Source: Anaerolineae bacterium (GTDB lineage: Bacteria > Chloroflexota > Anaerolineae > Promineifilales > Promineifilaceae). From it: a stretch of 64,000 nucleotides of DNA. The number at the start of each line of letters is the position of its first letter. Position 1 is the first letter of the stretch. Below, in pieces: positions 24,701 to 32,186 of this stretch. Made by a program: the position numbers and the translations under genes. The stretch is from contig JAHDWK010000034.1 of assembly GCA_023382655.1 (NCBI GenBank), forward strand, positions 1-64,000. The letters are read 5' to 3'. The notes beneath the pieces were generated by a model. That model had not been told where the DNA came from. It searched no databases and saw nothing but the letters and a program-made list of their open reading frames with translations.

Positions 24701-26701
24701 CGGCAGCAAGATGCCACGCCAATTCAAGCCATAAGCCTGGTCGGCGAGTACCATGATCCGGTTAGCTAATTCCACGCCGGGTTGGTTCAGAGTAAAAATA
24801 GTATGGGTGGAGGCATCGCCAAAAGAAGCGATAGGTAACGCCTCCACACGGGAGCCAACGGCCGTGGCATATAAATGGTTGGCGGTAGCCACCAAAACCA
24901 GGGGTTCACCGTTGGCGGCGGGCAGCACCAATAATTGCTGGATCACATGGTTGTCATCTTCCGTTTGCGCCAGATTGGCGCGCCAGGTGATGGCGCCGGT
25001 GGCGTTGATGAGGATGATGTCGCCCCTGGCGGTGCTGACAAGAATTTCCGGGTCGCCCACACGGTTGATGTTTTCCACCAGTAGATCGGTCAGAGGGGCA
25101 TCCAGTGCCACTTCCCAGATGCGTTCGCCGTTGGGTTGGCGCAGTTCTACCCAGCTTTGTACCTCTGTTGGATTGTTGGGGTCGTTGTTGTTGCGCCCAA
25201 CTACGACAGCCGGCGCTGGTTCTACCAGGCCGGTGCGTTCCAGGTAGGCGAGTTGGGTGATAGCGCCACCGGGGGCGTGCAGCCACTCCAGCACATTACC
25301 ATTGACCAGGTAGTGCAGTTTGCCATTTTGTGCGCCTAGCAGCAGCTCGTCACGGCCGTCTTTGTCAAAATCTACCACCAGCACGGCTCCCGGATCAGCA
25401 TCGAGTAAATAGTCCCAGGCGCGGGCAATTTCGGTAGCGCCCAGCCCCAGACCTTGCAGTTCCACGGTGGCAAAGCGGGTGAGAATCAGTTCGCTGCGCC
25501 GGTCGCCATTGATGTCCAGTAGAAATGAGAGGGGGGCGCTGCCTTCGCCAGCGGTGAAGGTGCCTACATCCAGACCATTGACGTCCAGCAGTTTGACCTG
25601 TTGGTCGCCGCCGGCAGTGGTGTGTGGCCCCAGGTTGACCGCCAGAATGGGGCTGCGGGCGTCGGGGGTGTAGGACACGGCCGTGAGATTGAGGACGGGG
25701 CGACTGGCGTCAGTGGTGAGGCGGCGCGTCCAGAAGCGACGGCCGTCGGCGGCATAGGCCACCACCATGCCTGCATCGGTGCCCGCCAGCAGTGCCGGGC
25801 CTTCGGGCAAGTGGGCCACGGTGAGGGCGGTTATCGGTTTGTTGAGGGTGCGCGGCCACCAGGGGCGCTGCCGGTTGGCATCATAGAGGTGCAGTTGCCC
25901 CCAATCGGTGCCGACGGCAATTTGCAGGGCGCCGTTGTCGCCAAATGGCACCAGGGTAACGGCCGTAATATGCCCGGATACGGCGGGGGCATCTTCCCAC
26001 ACGGTACGGCCGTCGGCGTCAAAGAGGAAGAGTTCGCTAAACCGTTTGGTGGGGTTAAAAAGCCCCAACAGAATTTCGTCACGGCCGTCACCGTTTATGT
26101 CCCCTACCTGCATGTGCGGCTCGGCGTCCCCGATGCCGCCGGTGTGGTCAGCAAGGCGGCGCAGCAGCGTACCACTCTGGTCATATAGATGCAGGAGGCC
26201 GTTGTCGAAAAGGATGAGGAGTTCATGACGGCCGTCGCTATCGGCGTCGTAAGGCACTAGCTGGCGTGCAGTCGGCGTGGGGTCATCGGTGGGGGCAAAA
26301 GTCAACGATACGCGCCACGTTTCCTCGCCTCGTTCATTGAGCAAGATAAGCTGGTTGTCGGCCGTTACCAGGGCGGTCTCCAGCAGTGGATGGTCAGCGC
26401 CATTGATGTTGACGGGATGTAAGGTCAGGACGGGAGCGGCGGCGGTGTAGCTCCATTCGAGCAGGGCATTGTGGGCATTGAGCAGGTCTACACGACCGTT
26501 TTCGGCCGTCAGCAGAAGTTCCATGACGCCATCACCGTTCATGTCGGTAGGAATGACGTGGGTCAGGCGGCGGGCTGCGGAGTAGCGCCAGTAGGGGTCA
26601 GTAGGAGAGGATTGGGCGTGGGTAGCGAGAGACGGCCGTGTCGCCAGCAGCGCCAACACTACCATTAATCCATAGATACCCCATCGCTTTTGCTGTTTCA
26701 C
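21710..26701 (-). CDS. Transmembrane beta-propeller / STAND (AAA-16) ATPase receptor
   Basis: 1663 residues from a GTG. After a signal peptide, about 880 extracytoplasmic residues hold repeated FG-GAP/VCBS and PQQ-like blades with Asp-rich calcium-binding loops (DMNGDGVMELLL, DADSDGRHELLI, DINGDGRDEILLG, DFDKDGRDELLLG). One membrane segment lies near 918-940. The cytoplasmic part has a helical region, a CARDB/Ig-like beta domain near 1150-1250 and the linker NPYRPGTPLRQNSGVFYGRE. The ATPase follows, with Walker A GQRRTGKTS (1307-1315), Walker B LLLVFDEFE (near 1400), a sensor-like VFVGTRHLEE and a C-terminal winged-helix region. STAND ATPases act as ligand-triggered switches. Function is inferred only: an outside signal could gate nucleotide-dependent assembly inside. 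It is the first gene of a two-gene unit. Confidence 0.8.
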   Translation of the reverse strand: MKQQKRWGIYGLMVVLALLATRPSLATHAQSSPTDPYWRYSAARRLTHVIPTDMNGDGVMELLLTAENGRVDLLNAHNALLEWSYTAAAPVLTLHPVNINGADHPLLETALVTADNQLILLNERGEETWRVSLTFAPTDDPTPTARQLVPYDADSDGRHELLILFDNGLLHLYDQSGTLLRRLADHTGGIGDAEPHMQVGDINGDGRDEILLGLFNPTKRFSELFLFDADGRTVWEDAPAVSGHITAVTLVPFGDNGALQIAVGTDWGQLHLYDANRQRPWWPRTLNKPITALTVAHLPEGPALLAGTDAGMVVAYAADGRRFWTRRLTTDASRPVLNLTAVSYTPDARSPILAVNLGPHTTAGGDQQVKLLDVNGLDVGTFTAGEGSAPLSFLLDINGDRRSELILTRFATVELQGLGLGATEIARAWDYLLDADPGAVLVVDFDKDGRDELLLGAQNGKLHYLVNGNVLEWLHAPGGAITQLAYLERTGLVEPAPAVVVGRNNNDPNNPTEVQSWVELRQPNGERIWEVALDAPLTDLLVENINRVGDPEILVSTARGDIILINATGAITWRANLAQTEDDNHVIQQLLVLPAANGEPLVLVATANHLYATAVGSRVEALPIASFGDASTHTIFTLNQPGVELANRIMVLADQAYGLNWRGILLPPWPLPLDGRPLAAIPADDLAQEAFTRNTAESFLISTDKNELLYLTVQDNKPTITWDLSGLGRLTVLYWGDLDGNRLAEFAVGDADGRVRLFTYISPKPQFLDELNLTSGVFALTALRRGQENRADLLVVTENGEVQLFNTQENRPPLLTNPATEVTPGQYSFSVSVMDIENDAVRLRLDLQEPETGEWIAHRETVLNNGNGPVMWNVVNPPVFPDGVRYRIYYNDESHAGFIYPRAGPLPVAALLPSPNFTTVSLLATLFLGVAALVVWRQVQSPAMRTRRFYWRLKQWPAETLVRLENRYISTGGSPDFLLALSGLARQRNDELISGLADGLFLLADRPQAGLPLILGTLTKAAPMEPRWQAWDRWQVLFQSGAELLAAPTLTELSLEWPQLHKLLGSLDDWGYWSPSLHALLPALTTIRDSERVERPDDRLVYLHEAAQQLTAVRQDLRDYDTALEKSLALTLAERWAGLVTAMMEELEGRAELVVRLKTRRIVPQVASQLTFEIANHGRAPAEHIIAVLQDDPAYTYTGMPQTIPFLPPGQTRMVAFDIRPQVIDRFRVELTVTFDDRHQNDRLVAFGDRVSILTPSHEFTPIPNPYRPGTPLRQNSGVFYGREWLFDFIAENAGGWSQRNVLILIGQRRTGKTSALLNLQQHLPPHLIPVYIDCQSLGVVPGMAALFHDLAWLIADTLAARDIDLVVPDLNAWEIDPAGLLQRHFLPAARHLLPSESTLLLVFDEFEVFEHLVDDGILPPTFFNFLRHLMQHSEGLSFVFVGTRHLEEMSADYWSVLFNIALYQRITYLREESATRLIAEPVTPHLVYDDLALDKILRVTAGHPYFLQLVCYTLVQQANNQRKGYVTISDVNTALDEMLTLGEVHFAYLWQRSSYTERAILTAVAHMPERPHPFHPQEFGQFLEPYGIHLQPAEVTAALNTLVAREIMREVREGATVQYELRLGLVGLWVARQKSLSKLHTQPAPANGTAQNGQQRVKAVKE

Positions 26702-26707
26702 ACGGCC

Positions 26708-26713
26708 ATTATA
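26708..26713 (-). promoter_or_regulatory. -10 box (TATAAT), leaderless arrangement
   Basis: On the minus strand TATAAT is followed by six bases and then the GTG start of the STAND gene. No Shine-Dalgarno is present. No clear -35 was found. Confidence 0.5.
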
Positions 26714-26786
26714 CCCAAAACAATTTTGCCGGTGATGATTTGTCGCCGTCCACTTCCCTTTTGTTTACAATGAGGGATATTACTTT

Positions 26787-26864
26787 GACAAGGCGACAGG
26801 GTGACAAGGTGATGAGGTGATCCTGTAAATCTCCCACTCTCTAATCTCCAATCACCCAATTACA
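26787..26864. repeat. Themed repeat (GGTGACA and AATCTCC units)
   Basis: GACAAGGCGACAGGGTGACA units, then CTAATCTCCAATCACCCAAT units, between divergent genes. The AATCTCC half matches the family at 7708 and 61436. A shorter GACAGGGTGACAAGGTGACA version lies at 20320-20340 after the kinase stop. Confidence 0.6.
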
Positions 26865-26881
26865 ACCATAAGGAGCAGATC

Positions 26882-27529
26882 ATGTCTCGAAGAATAATTC
26901 TTTTACTGGTTTTAGCGGCGTTGGTGTTGCTGTTGGCAGCGTGTGGTGAGCCGGCGCCGAAATATGAGGCGGGTGACGTATTGCTGAGTGAAACGTTTAG
27001 CGAACCCAATGCCTGGGAAACGTTTACCAGCGACGATTCGGACCTGCGGGTCAGCGATGGCACGTATCACATGGAAGTGGGGCCAGGCGGTTATATTTGG
27101 GGGTTGAATGAAGCCGAGCATACGAATGTGGAAATGGAAGTGACCACCCGGCAGCTTTCCAGCCACGACAACAATGCCTATGGCCTGATGTGCCGTGCCG
27201 ATACCAGCAACGACGGCGATGGCTATTACTTCCTCATCAGCGGCGATGGCTTTTACTCCATCCGCAAAGGCGAAGGGGATGATGTGGTGTCCCTGGTAGA
27301 TTGGACGGAGAGTTCGGCTATAAACGAGGGGCAGGCCACCAACAAAATCCGCGCCGTCTGTACCGGGGATTACCTGGGGTTATGGGTGAATGACAAGTTT
27401 GTGTCTGAGACCAATGATACGACATATACCAGCGGGTATGCCGGCCTGGCGGCGGCCGCTTTTGAAGAGGGGGACGCCGACATTACGTTTGATGATTTGA
27501 CGATCAAGGTTGCTTCCCTATCGGAGTGA
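26882..27529 (+). CDS. Lipoprotein with concanavalin/LamG-like domain
   Basis: 215 residues, AGGAG seven bases before the ATG. The lipobox is LLLLAAC (Cys21). The mature part begins DVLLSETFSEPNAWETF and contains YGLMCRADTSNDGDGYYFLISGDGFYSIRK and a final YAGLAAAAFEEGDADITFDDLTIK. This is typical of the beta-sandwich 'DUF1080/family 16-like' or LamG folds that bind sugars or other surface ligands. No catalytic residues can be named. It stands alone, divergent from the STAND receptor gene, and could supply a surface ligand or binding partner for it; this is speculation from position. Confidence 0.75.
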   Translation: MSRRIILLLVLAALVLLLAACGEPAPKYEAGDVLLSETFSEPNAWETFTSDDSDLRVSDGTYHMEVGPGGYIWGLNEAEHTNVEMEVTTRQLSSHDNNAYGLMCRADTSNDGDGYYFLISGDGFYSIRKGEGDDVVSLVDWTESSAINEGQATNKIRAVCTGDYLGLWVNDKFVSETNDTTYTSGYAGLAAAAFEEGDADITFDDLTIKVASLSE

Positions 27530-27627
27530 TGGCGGGGAGTTAGGGGAGTGGGCAGAAAACGGCCGTTTACTGCCCACTCCCACACCATCAATCACACGGC
27601 CGTTCCTCCCCCACCCATTTTTTCCGC

Positions 27628-27633
27628 TATAAT
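27628..27633 (+). promoter_or_regulatory. Candidate -10 box (TATAAT) for acnA
   Basis: A perfect TATAAT lies 129 bases before the acnA start, with no good -35 at the right spacing. If used, the transcript carries a long 5' leader that includes the themed repeat at 27668-27729. Confidence 0.35.
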
Positions 27634-27667
27634 ACCCGCTATCAACCGCCCAATTGACGCAGAGGAG

Positions 27668-27729
27668 TTTAAGAGATTGGAGATTAAGTCTTGCAATTGC
27701 CAACCTCCAATCTCCAATCTTTAATCTCA
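27668..27729. repeat. Themed dyad repeat (AATCTCC type) upstream of acnA
   Basis: TTTAAGAGATTGGAGATTAAG faces CCTCCAATCTCCAATCTTTAA. It fills the leader between the candidate promoter and the Shine-Dalgarno of acnA. Confidence 0.75.
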
Positions 27730-27762
27730 ACCATGAAATAACCTAAGGAAGAGGTACCTGTA

Positions 27763-30459
27763 ATGACTAACGTATTTGACCATTTCGGCGCCCGCGCCAA
27801 ACTACCCGGAACCGATGTGTATTATTATCGGCTGGATAAACTGAACCATCTGGCTAACATTGACCGATTGCCCTTCTCCATCAAAATACTGCTGGAAGCG
27901 CTACTGCGCACCTGCGACGGCTACGTCGTCACCCCCGAAGATGTGGAGAAACTGGCCCGTTACAATGCCCAAAAACCGGCGCAGGACGAACTGCCTTTCA
28001 AACCCGGTCGTGTTATTTTGCAAGATTTTACCGGCGTCCCGGCGGTGGTAGACCTGGCGGCGATGCGCGCCGCCATGGCCCGGCTGGGCGGCGACCCCAA
28101 AAAGATCAACCCCATTGTGCCTGTTGACCTGGTGATTGACCATTCGGTGCAGGTAGACGCTTTTGGTTCAGCGGCGGCGCTCTTCATCAATGCCGAGAAA
28201 GAGTTTGTACGCAACCGGGAGCGATACGAGTTCCTCAAGTGGGGGCAAAAAGCGTTTGAAAACTTCACCGTGGTGCCACCGGCCACCGGTATTGTGCATC
28301 AGGTGAACCTGGAATATCTGGGTAAGGTAGTGATGATGGCGCCCGAAGGTGATAGTCTGGTCGCCTTCCCGGACAGTCTGGTGGGCACCGACTCCCACAC
28401 GACGATGATTGACGGTTTGGGAGTGCTGGCCTGGGGCGTGGGTGGCATTGAAGCGGAAGCCGTCATGCTGAGCCAACCTGTTTACATGCTGACGCCGGAA
28501 GTGATCGGGGTGCGGTTGATAGGGCGGATGCCCGAAGGCTCGACGGCGACTGACCTGGTGCTGGTGGTGACACAACTGCTGCGGCAAAAAGGGGTGGTGG
28601 GTAAGTTTGTGGAATTTTTTGGCCCAGGCCTCAGTAACATGACGCTGGCCGACCGGGCGACGATTGCCAATATGTGCCCGGAATATGGGGCGACGGTGGG
28701 CTTTTTCCCGGTGGATGATGAAACATTGCGTTATCTGCGGCAGACGGGACGGCCGTCCGAACTCGTAGACCTGGTGGAAAAATACACCAAGGCGCAAGGG
28801 CTGTTCCGCACCGATGAGACGCCCGACCCGGACTTTACGGAGGTGGTGGAACTGGATTTAGGCACGGTGCTACCCAGCCTGGCCGGCCCCAAACGGCCGC
28901 AAGACCGCATTCTGCTCAGCGAAATGAAGGAAAAGTTTGAGAAAACGCTGTTATCTCCGGCCGGACCGCAGGGTATTGGCTTAAGGGAGGAGGAGTTGGG
29001 CCGCACGGCCGTTGTCCGTAACGGCCACGAAACAGAAATTGGGCACGGCGCAGTGGTCATTGCCGCCATCACTTCTTGCACCAACACCAGCAACCCGTAT
29101 GTGATGTTGGGCGCGGGGCTGGTGGCAAAAAAGGCGGTGGAAGCGGGTTTAACCGTGCCGCCTTATGTCAAGACAAGCCTGGCCCCCGGTTCCCGCGTCG
29201 TTGAGGATTATCTGAAAAAAGCGGGCTTGATGTCCTATTTAGAACAGCTAGGTTTTCACATTGTCGGGTTTGGCTGCACCACCTGTATTGGCAACTCCGG
29301 CCCGCTGCCGGAAGCGGTGGAAGCGGCTATCCGCGAAAGTGATCTGGTGGCCTCGGCCGTTCTCAGCGGCAACCGCAACTTTGAAGGGCGCGTACATCCG
29401 TTGACCAAAACGAACTATCTGGCGTCGCCGCCGCTGGTAGTGGCCTTTGCCCTGGCCGGGCGGACGGACATTGACCTGACGACTGAGCCGTTGGGCACTG
29501 ACCGCGATGGGCAGCCCGTTTACCTGCGTGACATCTGGCCCACCAGCCGGGAAGTGGCCGAAACCGTTGCCCAAACCGTTACGGCCGAGATGTTCCGCGA
29601 ACAATACGCTAACGTCTACGACGGCAGCGAGGAGTGGAACAAAATCCCGGTGCGCGGTGGCGAACTGTATGAGTGGAATCCCAACTCCACCTACATTCAA
29701 GAACCACCCTTCTTCACCGAACTAACGCCAGAGGTGAAACCCATCAAAAACATTGAAAATGCGCGGGTGTTGGTGCAAGTGGGTGATTCAGTGACCACCG
29801 ACCACATTTCCCCCGCCGGCGCCATATCCCGCACCAGTCCGGCGGGCCAATACCTGCTCGACCATGACGTGGAGCCGCCGTATTTTAATAGCTACGGCTC
29901 GCGGCGGGGGAATGACCGGGTGATGACACGGGGTACCTTTGCCAATGTACGCCTGCGCAACCAGATGGCCCCCGGTACGGAAGGGGGTTGGACAACCTAC
30001 TTGCCCAAGAATGAAGCGACGACCATCTACGATGCTTCCCTCAAATACAAGCTGGACGGCACACCGTTGGTGGTGCTGGCGGGCAATGATTATGGTATGG
30101 GCAGTTCCCGCGACTGGGCGGCAAAGGGGACATTGCTGCTCGGTGTGCGTCTGGTGATTGCCCAAAGTTATGAGCGCATTCACCGCAGCAATCTGGTGGG
30201 CATGGGTGTGCTGCCGCTGCAATTTATGCCGGGTGAAAGCCCACAAACGTTGGGGTTGGATGGCACGGAAACGTACAGCACACTCAACCTGACGGATGAG
30301 GTGAAACCGCTGCAAGACATTACAGTACAGGCGGTGCGTAGTGATGGCACGGCCGTGACCTTCCAAACACTTTGCCGCATTGATACCCCCGTGGAAGTGG
30401 ACTACTACCGCAACGGCGGTATCCTGCACACGGTCCTGCGCAGCTTTTTGAAAGAGTAA
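27763..30459 (+). CDS. acnA: Aconitate hydratase (AcnA/IRP1 type)
   Basis: 898 residues, the normal size. It interconverts citrate and isocitrate in the TCA cycle through a 4Fe-4S cluster. Cluster Cys are seen in ITSCTNTSNP and GFGCTTCIGNSGPL. Other conserved parts are VGTDSHTTMIDGLGVLAWGVGGIEAEAVMLSQP, SVTTDHISPAGAI, the swivel-domain YGSRRGND and AGNDYGMGSSRDWAAKG. AAGGAAGAGG precedes the ATG. It appears to be transcribed together with or independently of the Uma2 gene 31 bases downstream. No other TCA genes are in the window. Confidence 0.97.
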   Translation: MTNVFDHFGARAKLPGTDVYYYRLDKLNHLANIDRLPFSIKILLEALLRTCDGYVVTPEDVEKLARYNAQKPAQDELPFKPGRVILQDFTGVPAVVDLAAMRAAMARLGGDPKKINPIVPVDLVIDHSVQVDAFGSAAALFINAEKEFVRNRERYEFLKWGQKAFENFTVVPPATGIVHQVNLEYLGKVVMMAPEGDSLVAFPDSLVGTDSHTTMIDGLGVLAWGVGGIEAEAVMLSQPVYMLTPEVIGVRLIGRMPEGSTATDLVLVVTQLLRQKGVVGKFVEFFGPGLSNMTLADRATIANMCPEYGATVGFFPVDDETLRYLRQTGRPSELVDLVEKYTKAQGLFRTDETPDPDFTEVVELDLGTVLPSLAGPKRPQDRILLSEMKEKFEKTLLSPAGPQGIGLREEELGRTAVVRNGHETEIGHGAVVIAAITSCTNTSNPYVMLGAGLVAKKAVEAGLTVPPYVKTSLAPGSRVVEDYLKKAGLMSYLEQLGFHIVGFGCTTCIGNSGPLPEAVEAAIRESDLVASAVLSGNRNFEGRVHPLTKTNYLASPPLVVAFALAGRTDIDLTTEPLGTDRDGQPVYLRDIWPTSREVAETVAQTVTAEMFREQYANVYDGSEEWNKIPVRGGELYEWNPNSTYIQEPPFFTELTPEVKPIKNIENARVLVQVGDSVTTDHISPAGAISRTSPAGQYLLDHDVEPPYFNSYGSRRGNDRVMTRGTFANVRLRNQMAPGTEGGWTTYLPKNEATTIYDASLKYKLDGTPLVVLAGNDYGMGSSRDWAAKGTLLLGVRLVIAQSYERIHRSNLVGMGVLPLQFMPGESPQTLGLDGTETYSTLNLTDEVKPLQDITVQAVRSDGTAVTFQTLCRIDTPVEVDYYRNGGILHTVLRSFLKE

Positions 30460-30490
30460 CCGTTCAAACTTTGTTGATGAGGTGAATGAC

Positions 30491-31045
30491 ATGGACACGG
30501 CCGTACTTGCTCCGCCCCAACTGATTACCGCCCACGAACTCCTGGATATGCCAGATGTTGGTCGTTACGAACTGGTCAGAGGAGAGATCATCACCATGAC
30601 TCCCCCGACCGTTGAACATGGTTATCTGGTATCTGAAATCGCGTGGTCATTGGGCAACTTTGTTGCCAAACACAAACTGGGTTGGGTATTTGTAGGCGAA
30701 GTGGGCATCTTTACGGAACGAAGCCCCGATACGGTGAGAGGGGCCGATGTTTCGTTCATATCGCGGCAGCGCGCCCCGCAGCGGCCGCGCAAAGGCTTTT
30801 TGCAAATTGCGCCCGAACTGGTGGTTGAGGTTGTTTCACCCCATGACTTGTGGACCGATTTGAACGAGAAAATCGAAGAGTATTTTGCGCTGGGTGTGGA
30901 TTGGGTGTGGGTGGTAGAACCAAAACGGAAAGCAGTGCGTGTGTATCATGGGGCCACGGCCGTGACCATCCGCACCGATACCCTGCACGGCGAAGGCATC
31001 CTGGCAGGCTTTGTCCTGTCCATCCCCGAACTGTTTGCAGAGTAA
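30491..31045 (+). CDS. Uma2-family (DUF820) PD-(D/E)XK endonuclease-like protein
   Basis: 184 residues. The sequence YELVRGEIITMTPP, GEVGIFTER...GADVSFIS, LVVEVVSP and ALGVDWVWVVEPKRKAVRVY matches the Uma2 family, with the Asp, Glu-x-Val and Lys-equivalent positions of a restriction-endonuclease fold. Uma2 proteins are abundant in cyanobacteria and Chloroflexota, often in many copies; their role is not established. AGGTGA lies six bases before the ATG at 30491; a GTG nine bases earlier overlaps that site and is less likely. Confidence 0.85.
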   Translation: MDTAVLAPPQLITAHELLDMPDVGRYELVRGEIITMTPPTVEHGYLVSEIAWSLGNFVAKHKLGWVFVGEVGIFTERSPDTVRGADVSFISRQRAPQRPRKGFLQIAPELVVEVVSPHDLWTDLNEKIEEYFALGVDWVWVVEPKRKAVRVYHGATAVTIRTDTLHGEGILAGFVLSIPELFAE

Positions 31046-31050
31046 TGAAA

Positions 31051-31082
31051 ATGTTCTAAGTCTTGTCAAAGACTTAGAACAT
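31051..31082. terminator. 14-bp perfect hairpin between Uma2 gene and moaA
   Basis: ATGTTCTAAGTCTT pairs with AAGACTTAGAACAT across a four-base loop, beginning six bases after the Uma2 stop. Only CTTT follows, so termination would be weak. It ends 28 bases before the moaA start and resembles in layout the hairpins at 35360 and 58352. Confidence 0.6.
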
Positions 31083-31110
31083 CTTTGCGTCAAATGTATT
31101 GGAGTAAACT

Positions 31111-32127
31111 ATGACCATTTCCCTGACCGACAAGTTTAATCGCCCCATTCGGGATCTGCGCATCTCGGTCATTGATAAATGTAACTTTCGCTGCCCCTAC
31201 TGTATGCCGGCCGAAATTTTTGGCGCGGATTACAACTTCCTCACCAGGGATGAACTGCTGAGTGATGATGAAATGGTGCGCTTGGCCGGGTTGTTTGCGC
31301 AGGTGGGCGTCACCAAATTCCGCCTGACCGGAGGCGAACCACTACTACGGCCGAACCTGCCCGCCCTGATCGACCGGCTGACCAAAATTCCGGGTATTGA
31401 TGACCTGGCGCTGACCACCAATGGCTACTACCTACCCAAGCTGGCGCACCAATTAAAGGAGGCCGGGTTGCACCGGTTGACCGTCAGCCTGGACTCGCTG
31501 GATGAAGAGGTGTTTGAGGTGATGAACGGCCGTAAATCCTCCGTGCAGCGTGTGTTAGCCGGTCTGGCAGTGGCCGAAGCCGATGGTTTTTACCCCATCA
31601 AAATCAACTGTGTGGTTAAAAAAGGGGTGAACGACCACACCATTGTGGCCCTGGCCCAGCGCTTCAAAGGCACCGGGCATATCGTGCGTTTCATTGAGTA
31701 TATGGATGTAGGCAATTTGAACGGCTGGAAGATGGATGATGTGGTCACGGCCGAAGAAATCATCCGCCTCATTGACGCCGAAATGCCGCTGGAACCCGTG
31801 CCGCCCAATTACCCCGGCGAAGTGGCGAACCGCTTCCGCTACCTGGATGGTGAAGGGGAGATTGGCCTTATCGCCTCGGTCAGCCAGCCGTTTTGTGGCG
31901 GCTGCACCCGTGCCCGGCTGTCCAGCGCCGGTGAGTATTACACCTGTCTGTTTGCTCATCAGGGCACTGATTTGCGCGGGCCAATGCGCGCGGGCGCGTC
32001 GGACGAGGAGATGCTTGACCTGATCGGCGGCGTCTGGCGGCGGCGCACCGACCGCTATTCCGAACTGCGCACCTCCTTCACCCGCCTGCCGGCGAAGGGA
32101 GCGGAGATGTACCGTTTGGGCGGGTGA
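31111..32127 (+). CDS. moaA: GTP 3',8-cyclase MoaA
   Basis: 338 residues. MoaA is a radical-SAM enzyme that performs the first step of molybdenum cofactor synthesis. The N-terminal cluster is C24-NFR-C28-PY-C31, followed by the SAM-binding TGGEPLLR. The C-terminal cluster is in FCGGCTRARLSSAGEYYTC. The C-terminal GG pair that enters the active site is represented by YRLGG. GGAG precedes the ATG. No other moa genes are nearby, so the rest of the pathway must be encoded elsewhere. Confidence 0.96.
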   Translation: MTISLTDKFNRPIRDLRISVIDKCNFRCPYCMPAEIFGADYNFLTRDELLSDDEMVRLAGLFAQVGVTKFRLTGGEPLLRPNLPALIDRLTKIPGIDDLALTTNGYYLPKLAHQLKEAGLHRLTVSLDSLDEEVFEVMNGRKSSVQRVLAGLAVAEADGFYPIKINCVVKKGVNDHTIVALAQRFKGTGHIVRFIEYMDVGNLNGWKMDDVVTAEEIIRLIDAEMPLEPVPPNYPGEVANRFRYLDGEGEIGLIASVSQPFCGGCTRARLSSAGEYYTCLFAHQGTDLRGPMRAGASDEEMLDLIGGVWRRRTDRYSELRTSFTRLPAKGAEMYRLGG

Positions 32128-32182
32128 TCAATCACGACTCACGCATCACGCATCACGATTGATACGTGATGCGTGATGCGTG
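32124..32182. repeat. Themed dyad repeat (TCACGCA type) between convergent genes
   Basis: GTGATCAATCACGACTCACG and CATCACGCATCACG are mirrored by GATACGTGATGCGTGATGCG. The moaA stop TGA is at its left edge, and the right edge lies five bases from the stop of the minus-strand permease gene. It could fold in either transcript and act as a shared terminator. Confidence 0.8.
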
Positions 32183-32186
32183 AAAT

